64,000 bases of DNA from Parnassius smintheus behrii. Taxonomy: Eukaryota; Arthropoda; Insecta; Lepidoptera; Papilionidae. Positions 44,601-53,312 of the stretch are shown here, one piece after another; within the stretch, counting starts at the first letter, position 1, and each line of letters opens with the position of its first letter. A program made the position numbers and the translations under genes. The notes under the pieces were generated by a model. The model searched no databases. It was not told the origin of the DNA and saw only the letters and a program-made list of their open reading frames with translations. The stretch spans positions 42,493,513-42,557,512 of the forward strand of contig JAUPFT010000026.1 in the NCBI GenBank assembly GCA_036936625.1, given 5' to 3'.

Positions 44601-46725
44601 TCGTCACGTTACACGGCCATATAGCTGCCTTACATCGTACTACTCAAATATTATACGTTAGACGTATACGTAACGTTGCACGGCCATATAGCTGCCGTAC
44701 ATCGTACTACTCAAATATTATACGTTAGACGTATACGTAACGTTGCACCGCCATATAGCTGCCGTACATCGTACTACTCAAATATTATACGTTAGACGTA
44801 TACGTAACGTTGCACGGCCATATAGCTGCCGTACATCGTACTACTCAAATATTATACGTTAGACGTATACGTAACGTTGCACGGCCATATAGCTGCCGTA
44901 CATCGTACTACTCAAATATTATACGTTAGACGTATACGTAACGTTGCACCGCCATATAGCTGCCGTACATCGTACTACTCAAATATTATACGTTAGACGT
45001 ATACGTCACGTTACACGGCCATATAGCTGCCTTACATCGTACTACTCAAATATTATACGTTAGACGTATACGTAACGTTGCACGGCCATATAGCTGCCGT
45101 ACATCGTACTACTCAAATATTATACGTTAGACGTATACGTAACGTTGCACGGCCATATAGCTGCCGTACATCGTACTACTCAAATATTATACGTTAGACG
45201 TATACGTAACGTTGCACCGCCATATAGCTGCCGTACATCGTACTACTCAAATATTATACGTTAGACGTATACGTAACGTTGCACGGCCATATAGCTGCCT
45301 TACATCGTACTACTCAAATATTATACGTTAGACTTATACGTAACGTTGCACGGCCATATAGCTGCCGTACATCGTGCTACTCAAATATTATACGTTAGAC
45401 GTATACGTAACGTTGCACCGCCATATAGCTGCCGTACATCGTACTACTCAAATATTATACGTTAGACGTATACGTAACGTTGCACCGCCATATAGCTGCC
45501 GTACATCGTACTACTCAAATATTATACGTTAGACTTATACGTAACGTTGCACGGCCATATAGCTGCCGTACATCGTACTACTCAAATATTATACGTTAGA
45601 CGTATACGTAACGTTGCACCGCCATATAGCTGCCGTACATCGTACTACTCAAATATTATACGTTAGACGTATACGTAACGTTGCACCGCCATATAGCTGC
45701 CTTACATCGTACTACTCAAATATTATACGTTAGACTTATACGTAAAGTTGCACGGCCATATAGCTGCCGTACATCGTACTACTCAAATATTATACGTTAG
45801 ACGTATACGTAACGTTGCACCGCCATATAGCTGCCGTACATCGTACTACTCAAATATTATACGTTAGACGTATACGTAACGTTGCACGGCCATATAGCTG
45901 CCTTACATCGTACTACTCAAATATTATACGTTAGACTTATACGTAACGTTGCACGGCCATATAGCTGCCGTACATCGTACTACTCAAATATTATACGTTA
46001 GACGTATACGTAACGTTGCACGGCCATATAGCTGCCGTACATCGTACTACTCAAATATTATACGTTAGACGTATACGTAACGTTGCACGGCCATATAGCT
46101 GCCGTACATCGTACTACTCAAATATTATACGTTAGACGTATACGTAACGTTGCACCGCCATATAGCTGCCGTACATCGTACTACTCAAATATTATACGTT
46201 AGACGTATACGGAACGTTGCACCGCCATATAGCTGCCGTACATCGTACTACTCAAATATTATACGTTAGACGTATACGTAACGTTGCACCGCCATATAGC
46301 TGCCGTACATCGTACTACTCAAATATTATACGTTAGACGTATACGTCACGTTACACGGCCATATAGCTGCCTTACATCGTACTACTCAAATATTATACGT
46401 TAGACGTATACGTAACGTTGCACGGCCATATAGCTGCCGTACATCGTACTACTCAAATATTATACGTTAGACGTATACGTAACGTTGCACGGCCATATAG
46501 CTGCCTTACATCGTACTACTCAAATATTATACGTTAGACGTATACGTAACGTTGCACGGCCATATAGCTGCCGTACATCGTACTACTCAAATATTATACG
46601 TTAGACGTATACGTAACGTTGCACCGCCATATAGCTGCCGTACATCGTACTACTCAAATATTATACGTTAGACTTATACGTAACGTTGCACGGCCATATA
46701 GCTGCCTTACATCGTACTACTCAAA
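35671..46725. repeat. Satellite array: 67-bp monomer, 165 copies
   Basis: Monomer read from TATTATACGTTAGAC through TATACGTAACGTTGCAC, CGCCATATAGCTGCC, GTACATCGTACTACTCAAA, then back to the start. Starts at 35671, 35738, 35805, 35872 and onward keep a strict 67-bp step; the last start is 46659 and the next would be 46726, and 46726-35671 = 165 x 67 exactly, so there is no net indel in 11 kb. Variation is almost wholly at a few sites: GACG/GACT-TATACG, CACCGCC/CACGGCC, GCCG/GCCT-TACATC, and a rarer GTCACGTTACAC type. Each monomer has many CpG and a partial dyad around ACGTATACGT. Reading frames are blocked in all frames. The array lies within the 31-kb Skeletor intron. Confidence 0.98.
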
Positions 46726-46789
46726 TATTATAAATACGTTAAATAACTGCCGGCCTTTATTTAGAAATTATTAAATTAGTAATAACATA

Positions 46790-46970
46790 CAATTGAATAC
46801 TCCGTGGCGCTGTGGCTTAGCAATGAATTGCAGCACTGAGGGCCGCGAGTTTGAATCCCGAACGGAACAGTATTTGCGTGGTCTAAAAATATTTTTTCCG
46901 GGCTTAGATGTTTGTTCTTGTGTAATTTATGTTCGTAAACTGCCTCTACGATAAAAGAGAAATCCAAGTG
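46790..46970 (+). mobile_element. tRNA-derived SINE (family S2)
   Basis: Head CTCCGTGGCGCTGTGGCTTA GCAATG (A-box-like TGGCTTAGCAATG) and B-box-like GAGTTTGAATCCC 40 nt later, then a body with TTTCCGGGCTTAGATGTTTG. Different from the S1 family. The head lacks a closing acceptor stem, so it is not a functional tRNA gene. Confidence 0.6.
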
Positions 46971-47404
46971 TGGGGGTGACGTTTAAAAAAAAAGCAAAAC
47001 GTTTTAAATTCTCTACATCTATACATCATAATCAGCACACACTGTATATTTTATTAATCCAACATCATACAGAAGATACTTCGAATAAAATGTAATTTAT
47101 TGTGGAGGCGAGCGTTATGTAAATAATATTTTGTTCGTTAAAAGCTCCGGTTTAATTTCACGAGTCAACAGTTAGTGTCCGATGTAATTTATTGCCGGCG
47201 ACCCATATTATTTGAGCGTTACACATGATTTTGTTTATTTTGCGAAAGATATATTATGTGTGTTAAAATATGCTGTATTGTGTTGAAAATTTAAGTGGTA
47301 ATTAATGTATTGGATACGCTTACGAATGACCTAATGGCAGACTGTTTTTTTTAAAGAGGAAAAGCCAGACACGATATCTCAGTACGTAATGGCACACTAC
47401 TTTT
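46971..47404. other. Unassigned AT-rich intron sequence
   Basis: No gene, repeat or motif recognised. Confidence 0.55.
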
Positions 47405-47540
47405 TTTAAGATGACATTCCTTGTAAGCTGCTATTTTACGCATGTATGGTATGTGTATACCAGCGTAAAAATACCCTTCCCGACCGACACGTTCATGCTA
47501 TAACAATCATGTAGATAACAATCGTTGCTCTACTGCGTTT
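47405..47540 (-). repeat. Dispersed repeat family A, degenerate fragment
   Basis: Blocks GTAAGCTGCTATTTTACGC, ATACCAGCGTAAAAATACCC and CGTTCATGCTATAACAATCA in family A order, minus orientation. The stretch 47541-48144 has no recognised feature. Confidence 0.5.
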
Positions 47541-48144
47541 AATATGAAAACTTAAAGATCTAGGTAAGTCTAAATAACTCTTGATAATTCTAAAGATTTG
47601 AAGACCTATTTTGTTTTTGTTTACACCAACGTTGCCTCTGGTTAGTATTCTAACTCAAAATTCGCGACGTGGTATACACGTAACGACTGTGACGTTAAAT
47701 ACAATGTGAAACTGTCTCAAAACGTAACACCACAACGAAATAATTTAATTCACATCTAACGTCACTATACCGTCGCAATAACAATCTACAAGAGTATAAG
47801 GTTGGGGTGTTAATAACAGCGAGGCGTGAGACTTTTATATAATAGCTTCGTTAATAAAAATTTCGTCAATAACATCATGATTCCTTTATAGATCTACTTA
47901 ATATACGTTTAGCACAATGTTCTGCTTAATTTAACAATAAATTAACACGTTACTTATTTTTTTTATTGTAATTATCATCTTAATTAAAGTAGTTCTTAAA
48001 ATCCTTTTCCTTGTAGTACTTTATAGCGTTTAGAATTGTAAAGCGTTTAGAATTTATTAAAATAATCAATCGTCACTGTCAATCTTTTAAGTTCATATCT
48101 ATTATTATTATTTTTATCGTTTTATACTTTTCTATTCTATAAAT

Positions 48145-48385
48145 TGGTTGGCCGGGGAAGAACCACGCTCTCAAAGAATATCAGTTTACGATAGTGCTCC
48201 TGTGTTTAGTATGGTGAGTACAGAGAACCGATAAACCTTTTTACAGGAAACGAAGTATTGCACCTTAATTCTCAGGGGTGACAACGCATCTGCATTTATA
48301 TTCTTAATCGTGGATAGATGTGGATTTTCATAACTACCACTGACTATCAGCTGGATAGTATGCCCGTTTGTCACCCTTATCAAAC
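48145..48385 (+). repeat. Dispersed repeat family A copy
   Basis: TTGGCCGGGGAAGAACCACG, TTTACAGGAAACGAAGTATT, GGTGACAACGCATCTGCATT and ATGCCCGTTTGTCACCCTTA in order. The 5' end is truncated. Confidence 0.7.
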
Positions 48386-48449
48386 TATTAAAAATCTTAC
48401 TTTTCTCTCAAGAAGCACCTTAAACAGCCCTAAATCACCTGTTTCCATT

Positions 48450-48655
48450 CACGTCCTGCACCTCTTATTAGGTCGTATCTTCATATAGAGTGAGACGAGC
48501 CTGAGAATCACTGCTCACCATGAGAAACACAGCAGCATTAAGCAGCTATTTACATTAGTATTCTGTAAGAGCATGGTCCTTCGCCGGTCTAGTCAACCTC
48601 TTCATGCTACAACCATAACATAGCTGCAGCATGGCTCTACCACGTATGAGGTGTG
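48450..48655 (-). repeat. Dispersed repeat family A, partial, opposite orientation
   Basis: AACACAGCAGCATTAAGCAG, GTAAGAGCATGGTCCTTCGC, CTTCATGCTACAACCATAAC and GCTGCAGCATGGCTCTACC. It faces the copy at 48145-48385 tail to tail. Confidence 0.7.
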
Positions 48656-48712
48656 TTTTATATTTTTAATCGTCAGTAGTAGTGTAAAACCACGCGTGGT
48701 GTGTTTGCTTCA

Positions 48713-48950
48713 TGGTACGAGTACGTTATAATTAGCTAAACGAGTTCTGATAAATTTATTGTAATATAATTGTCGTTAACAGTTTGACCCCATTTTTGAC
48801 TTCTTTGCGTCCTAGTATAAGTGCGTTATAGTTAGCCAAGCGGATTCTGATAATTTTATTTTAATATAATAGTCGCTGACAGTGTGCCTCCACGCTTCAG
48901 GTCTTTGCGTCTTGGTATGAGTACGTTGTACTTGTAGTTAGCTAAGCGAC
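48713..48950. repeat. 100-bp tandem repeat, about 2.4 copies
   Basis: Related units start at 48715 (GTACGAGTACGTTATAATTA), 48815 (GTATAAGTGCGTTATAGTTA) and 48915 (GTATGAGTACGTTGTACTTG), period 100 bp. Shared blocks include TTCTGATAA, TAATATAAT and TTCTTTGCGTCCT / GTCTTTGCGTCTT. Unrelated to the 67-bp satellite. Sequence from 48951 to 49190 is not assigned. Confidence 0.8.
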
Positions 48951-49189
48951 ACGCGCCGCCGGCGTCGCCTTCTCCAAGATTGCTTTCTAACGCCTGCTAT
49001 TACTCCGCGACGGATGGCTTACGTCGTAATTGTGAAGGGTGCCATTTTAATATTACTTTGAAATCATTATAACGTTTTAAGTTAAATGAGCTTGATTGTG
49101 ACGTGGCTTTTTGGTTAGAGTATATTTGTGGTGAACATGGTATTTAGTTTTAGAAATTTATTGAGTAATTTTTACATGTGATGGATTCT

Positions 49190-49300
49190 TCATCATCATC
49201 AACCCGTAGAAATTCCACTACTGGACGGATCAACGATCGCAGATCTATATGTCTCGTACCATTGATGTTGCTTCTCGTCGCCGGTCTGGATGTTTTACAA
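49190..49300 (-). mobile_element. Possible RTE-type 3' end
   Basis: CATCATCATCAACCCGTAGA and AATTCCACTACTGGAC look like an antisense ATG-repeat tail and adjoining 3' end. Only about 100 bp is recognisable. Confidence 0.35.
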
Positions 49301-49500
49301 ATAAATGGCTATGAGGCCACCTATCGGAAACCTTAACGTCATTTTGGTACTCATATAATCATCTCTTACGGCATCTATGGGATGAAATGGGATGATGAAT
49401 TTTCTTACACTGCTCCACTGTGTGAGAGTTGATAAGTTAAGATGCACAAATTCAGATGCTCCGAGAATAACTGGTTTCCAGTTAAACTGTTATTTCACGT

Positions 49501-49564
49501 ATTGTCCGCACTTTTTACAAAGGGTGAAACTGGTATTTCACCCTTTGTAAAAAGTGCGGACAAT
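49501..49564. repeat. Perfect 29-bp hairpin, 6-nt loop
   Basis: Left arm 49501-49529 (ATTGTCCGCACTTTTTACAA onward) and right arm 49536-49564 are exact reverse complements around CTGGTA. Confidence 0.95.
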
Positions 49565-49639
49565 CACAATAACAAACGTGTCGCACATTTGTCGCACGCT
49601 TCCGTCACACCTCTAAGAATCTTACATGACGTTAACGAT

Positions 49640-49745
49640 ATGATTATCCGTCATCTATCAGAGGCCATCCAACCTTCCTGGATTAACGAACATAGGATCC
49701 ACCTGACGATAGGTGGCTACTGCAGCCCAAGGATACAATAAAATC
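49640..49745 (-). repeat. Fragment with the CACCTGA-type core
   Basis: AGGATCCACCTGACGATAGG and GGCTACTGCAGCCCAAGG match the 3' block of family A / Lep1-like repeats in minus orientation. Confidence 0.4.
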
Positions 49746-49899
49746 AAGGATAGAATCATAGATTGCCTCACAGCTGTAATCAGTTTGCTCTATACCGTTC
49801 AGACCGGATCACTGTAGTACACATATTAACAGCAGCAATAGGCAATAAGGTGGTACCCATCCACAGAGAAAACCAGGCTAAAAAGAGACCTACCATAAA

Positions 49900-50010
49900 C
49901 ATAACACAAACACTCATTCCCGTCACCCAGAGAGGTAGATAGAGATAACATAAGGCACAATCCTGATACAATTCTCTCGCTTCCTTAATACCTATATACC
50001 ATCCATATAT
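49900..50010 (-). pseudogene. LINE family M 3' tail
   Basis: Minus-strand frame reads IGIKEARELYQDCA followed by LPLWVTG, the same terminal motif as at 13340, 15453 and 59640. Decayed. Confidence 0.5.
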
Positions 50011-50068
50011 GCTACCTACCACTTTGTAAAAAAAAGACTTGAATATTTAATAGTAAACGGGAACTCAC

Positions 50069-50231
50069 CAGGAGCCTCTCCGTCGTAAGAGAAGTTGGGA
50101 ATGAGAAGAGTCTGCGCGTCCACTACCACGATAGGCTCAGATGAGACACCGTGCACTCCGCGCAACGCATTCAATTTGGCTGGCTTAGGATAGTCAAAGT
50201 TGGCGGGGATGTTGACACTGCCAAAATTCAC
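50069..50231 (-). CDS. Skeletor: Skeletor exon: linker and start of second DM13 domain
   Basis: 163 bp. Acceptor GATGTTCACAG before GTG AAT TTT GGC (phase 0); donor GTGAGT after GCT CCT G, leaving one base that is completed by AT in the next exon to give Asp. It encodes VNFGSVNIPANFDYP, then RGVHGVSSEPIVVVDAQTLL and IPNFSYDGEAP, the first strands of the second DM13 domain. The long intron downstream (50068-19065, 31 kb) contains the satellite array and four retroelements. Confidence 0.93.
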
Positions 50232-50334
50232 CTGTGAACATCATCTTTTATTATAATTTATTCTATGTCTACCACAAAACATAAACAGTAAATCCTACTG
50301 TATTTTTAAAAAACTTCTCTCTTGGAAAGAACCA

Positions 50335-50445
50335 GCTCTAAATTCTCCACTACTCCATATCGACCCCTGACCGTCGTAAAAGGCCACAGAGGGAAACTGA
50401 ACTACGACACCCACGGGAAGATATGGGGTAGTGTATTTTCTTACA
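50335..50445. mobile_element. RTE 5' UTR piece in head-to-head inverted duplication
   Basis: TCTCCACTACTCCATATCGA with CGTCGTAAAAGGCCACAGAG (plus orientation of the RTE 5' UTR) is followed within 45 nt by CTACGACACCCACGGGAAGA and TATGGGGTAGTG (minus orientation). The arms are diverged. Confidence 0.6.
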
Positions 50446-50662
50446 CCACCACGGTTAAAGGAGCTTTATATGAAAATTATTTAATTATTTTTAGTATTTT
50501 AGTTTATGAAATCAGTTTTTACTTTTTATGAAAAAGTTTATTTTTCTAGGCTGCAGCATTCTGTGTGACGACGTGATACGAATCAGTTTCTCTAAACGGG
50601 AAGAGCTTTGTTACCCATTCATAACAGCAGCACCACTGTGTTCACTGTTGCGTTTAAGCTTT

Positions 50663-50775
50663 TTTATAGAATAGGGGACAAACGAGCATGCGGCTCACCT
50701 GATAGTAAGTGACTACCGCCGCCCATGATAAACCACAACACCAGGGGAATTTCAGATGCGTTCTGGGCCTTTTAA
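50663..50775 (+). repeat. Lep1/Helitron-like dispersed repeat
   Basis: GGGGACAAACGAGCATGCGG, CTCACCTGATAGTAAGTGAC, TACCGCCGCCCATGATAAAC and CAACACCAGGGGAATTTCAG match the conserved core of a repeat I recognise from many Lepidoptera and associate with Helitron-like Lep1 sequences. Confidence 0.5.
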
Positions 50776-50839
50776 AATATAGTCAGCTCTTTTGTTGAAG
50801 TTTCCCAAATCGGATCGGTCCGAAAAAATCGCCGGTAGT

Positions 50840-51115
50840 ATAAGTATTCTACAGAGAGGTCGTACGAGGAAGAAAACTTCTAGTAAAACGCACAGTAGTG
50901 GATCGCCAAGCATCCAGATTGTGTGGGTGATATCGTGAGTTTTGGCGCGATGTGCATTCGTGAAATCTGGTAGCTCGAGTTAATCTGAACAATTCCTCAG
51001 AGCACTCTACTTGGTAGATGGAAGGGAGCTTCGTAAGAAACGCTTTGTGCCAAACCCGAACGAAGGCCTTCGCTATGTCCAAGCTTACGGGCACATTGGA
51101 CTCTACTGTCTCCAC
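50840..51115 (-). pseudogene. LINE reverse-transcriptase fragment, motif A mutated
   Basis: An 88-codon frame with VSLDIAKAFVRVWHKAFLTK, the RT motif A region of Jockey/R1-type LINEs. In functional relatives the residue after KAF is the Asp of AFDRVWH; here it is Val. Downstream residues are scrambled by indels. Dead fragment. Confidence 0.65.
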
Positions 51116-51639
51116 CTATCAATGAGTCAGGTATGCCGGAAGATCACTAGCTGATTAACACCACCGAAACCCGTAATGACGGTCATTGATCAGCTGGTGA
51201 TCCTCAAAGTACAAGTAAGAAGTGTTAGGCTTAGGTAAGAACTTCTAAATAAAAAGTCACGAAATACGAGTTAATTAATAGTTGTAGTAATTTAATAATC
51301 CTACTAACACACAATAAATACAAAAGGATTTTCCTCAGGAAAAATCCTTATACATATATGTTCAAAATTCTGTTTCTATCATTTACAAATTCCCCAAATA
51401 TCTAGACAAATGTTGTAGCTTAGACTGGCTGAACTCAAAGCAGGTGTATGTCCGTGACACCGCTCTTATATGTACACGTACAGATTTAATGGCTTTATAA
51501 ATAGTATATAATATACGAACTATACTAATACTACAAATATACGAACAGCTTTATTACGAGTAGTAATAACGTAGCGTAGAGTAGCTTTCAGCGTAGCGTA
51601 TACATTATCGTATACAGCGTCATTTAAATGATTTCTTAG
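51116..51639. other. Unassigned intron sequence
   Basis: No gene or repeat recognised. A short partly inverted AAGATCACTAGCTGATTAA / TGATCAGCTGGTGATC pair lies at 51140-51197. Confidence 0.45.
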
Positions 51640-51843
51640 GTTTACGCGAACACTGTACATTTGAATGAAACTAGATTTTACAGATTTTATTGTATTGATT
51701 ATGTTATTTTATATTCCTGACGTTTCGAGTACGACAATCACCTCAGTGCCTCCATGACCATGGGTGCTGTAAAGTACTCAAAACTTCGGGAATATAAAAT
51801 AAGTTAATATACGCAATAAAATCCGTTAAAGTCTGAATCTGCT
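51640..51843. mobile_element. Penelope-like pLTR foldback
   Basis: Left arm GGTTTACGCGAACACTGTAC, CTAGATTTTACAGATTTTAT, TATATTCCTGACGTTTCGAG; right arm is its imperfect reverse complement (ACTCAAAACTTCGGGAATAT, GCAATAAAATCCGTTAAAGT). The centre holds CCATGACCATGGGTGCTGTA. Same family as 18225-18660. The following 51844-52450 has no recognised feature. Confidence 0.65.
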
Positions 51844-52450
51844 ATCGCACACCTAGCTTTGCTATTCAGAGAGACTTTATATTAACTTTGTTATCGCAAT
51901 ATATTTATGATAACATAATTTATTAACAAAAAAATAAGAAAAACTTTAATAATAATAAAGATGTTCATACTTAAAATGTTAGGAACAAACTTAAGCTTGT
52001 AATTTCAATTACTAGACTTCATAGAATTAGTAATTCATTTATGGGGCAATATATATGCTTTTACAACAAAATTCCAGAAAATGTTCAGTTTGTCAATAAA
52101 CAAAATTATAATTAAAAAAAAATTGTACAACAAGTGTTGTTACAATTAAATTAAGGAATACATGAATGAAACTATCCTCTGAGAATGAAGTGATCACCGC
52201 AAATTTATTTAAGTTATATATGTTTAAAAATATAAAATCCTGCTAGATTTTCTAGTTCTTCCCTGGACATAGAGGCATTTTCCGAACCAGTGGTACTTAA
52301 AAAATATTGTAATAACAATAAGTATAATGTAAAACTCTATATTGAATGAAAAAATTATTCTATCCTATATATTATAAAAAATATTATACTACTATAGAGA
52401 AAGAGAAAGAGTACAACAGTGGGCAGTTCATAAAGAATAGGACTTCTTAC

Positions 52451-52635
52451 CGAATATTCATCACACCAGACGGAGAACCAAGTGACATCGCGTAGAGTCT
52501 TCCCATCAGGGAGGGAGAGCGTCAGTCCCTCGCCGCGATACCGCCGCAAGGGTCCAGCGCCTCCGCGCTCGTCTCGTAGTCGGATCGCTCCCGCCGCGGT
52601 CACGCTTTTCGATGTTCCCACGTAGAAATAGGCCG
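52451..52635 (-). CDS. Skeletor: Skeletor exon: first DM13 domain, second half
   Basis: 185 bp. Acceptor TTGTTTATTTAG before CG GCC TAT TTC; donor GTAAGA after GAA TAT TCG. The first two bases complete the Ala codon begun in exon 63334-63197 (EGP-A-AYFYVG). It encodes GAIRLRDERGGAGPLRRY, LTLSLPDGKTLRDVTWF and SVWCDEYS, the second half of DM13 domain 1, and ends in phase 0 before VNFGSV. GC-rich (many CGC/GCG codons) against the AT-rich introns, as expected for a conserved coding exon. Confidence 0.93.
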
Positions 52636-52699
52636 CTAAATAAACAAGTGGTAAAATTAAAATGTTGTACAACTGGCGTCAATATAAATTAAGCGAGAA

Positions 52700-52919
52700 C
52701 ATCGTCAGTGTAGTCGAAGTTAATTAAATACGCATTTTGAATAAAACTATTATTTACGGACGGATTTTATCGCGCTTACTTGCAATTTTAATTTATTTTT
52801 AATTTATTTTTATTATTCCAGCGACTGCTATGTTTGACGTCCCAATGTCATAGTTAGTCCGGCTACCTTCAGTTTTTGAATATTAATTTTTGGTCCGATT
52901 TACGCAAAACGAGCTAATA
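52700..52919 (-). mobile_element. Penelope-like element, 3' part (downstream of the Gypsy insertion)
   Basis: Continues the endonuclease frame of 58495-58905 across the Gypsy insertion: after the TSD it reads ISSFCVNRTKN and stops near 52889. It then runs through TGACATTGGGACGTCAAACA and GCGCGATAAAATCCGTCCGT, the pLTR blocks. With 58495-58905 it forms one element split by the Gypsy. Confidence 0.75.
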
Positions 52920-52923
52920 GTAT

Positions 52924-53312
52924 TGTTACGAGCTTAGGGTTCGTGACAATTAAAAATTGCCGATAAAATTACCTAAATTAACACTTTAATTTACTTTACA
53001 CAAACTAAAGTTAAAAACACTAATAATTAAAAACACTAATTCACTTAATTCCGCTCCGAAGCTTCGCTTGTTTCGTCAAATCAACTCTGCCTCGATCGCA
53101 TCTTGCGCCACCTATTTATTTAAATTAGCAAAATATCCGGAATGTTCAAGTAAACACGCGTAAGGTACCGAGAGTTCGAGTATAGATTTTCTAGAAACTT
53201 AGTTCTTCGGGTGGCGCTGTCGGTCGAGAGATCGGTGATGTCATTCTCTGCAAAGCTCCCCTCGCTCTCGTTCCTGACACTAGATGGCGCTAGTTGACTT
53301 ATTCACACAACA
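52924..53312 (-). repeat. Gypsy 3' LTR
   Basis: 389 bp. Differs from the other LTR at CTAAAGTTAAAA (versus CTAAATTTAAAA) and TATAGATTTTC (versus TATAAATTTTC). The pol frame ends inside it at 53303. Confidence 0.95.

Noticed and set aside
35671..46725. CRISPR-like direct-repeat array
   Set aside because: The 67-bp units are contiguous with no unique spacers, the genome is eukaryotic, and the array is a satellite.
46800..46865. tRNA gene
   Set aside because: tRNA-like promoter boxes only; no closing acceptor stem and a SINE-like body follows.
49442..49741. 99-codon frame covering the 49501 hairpin
   Set aside because: It exists only because both hairpin arms lack stops; no similarity, and the rest of the frame is repeat-like.
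52355..52672. Skeletor exon taken as the whole 105-codon frame
   Set aside because: Only 52635-52451 lies between a good acceptor and donor and matches the DM13 domain; the ends of the frame are intron translation.
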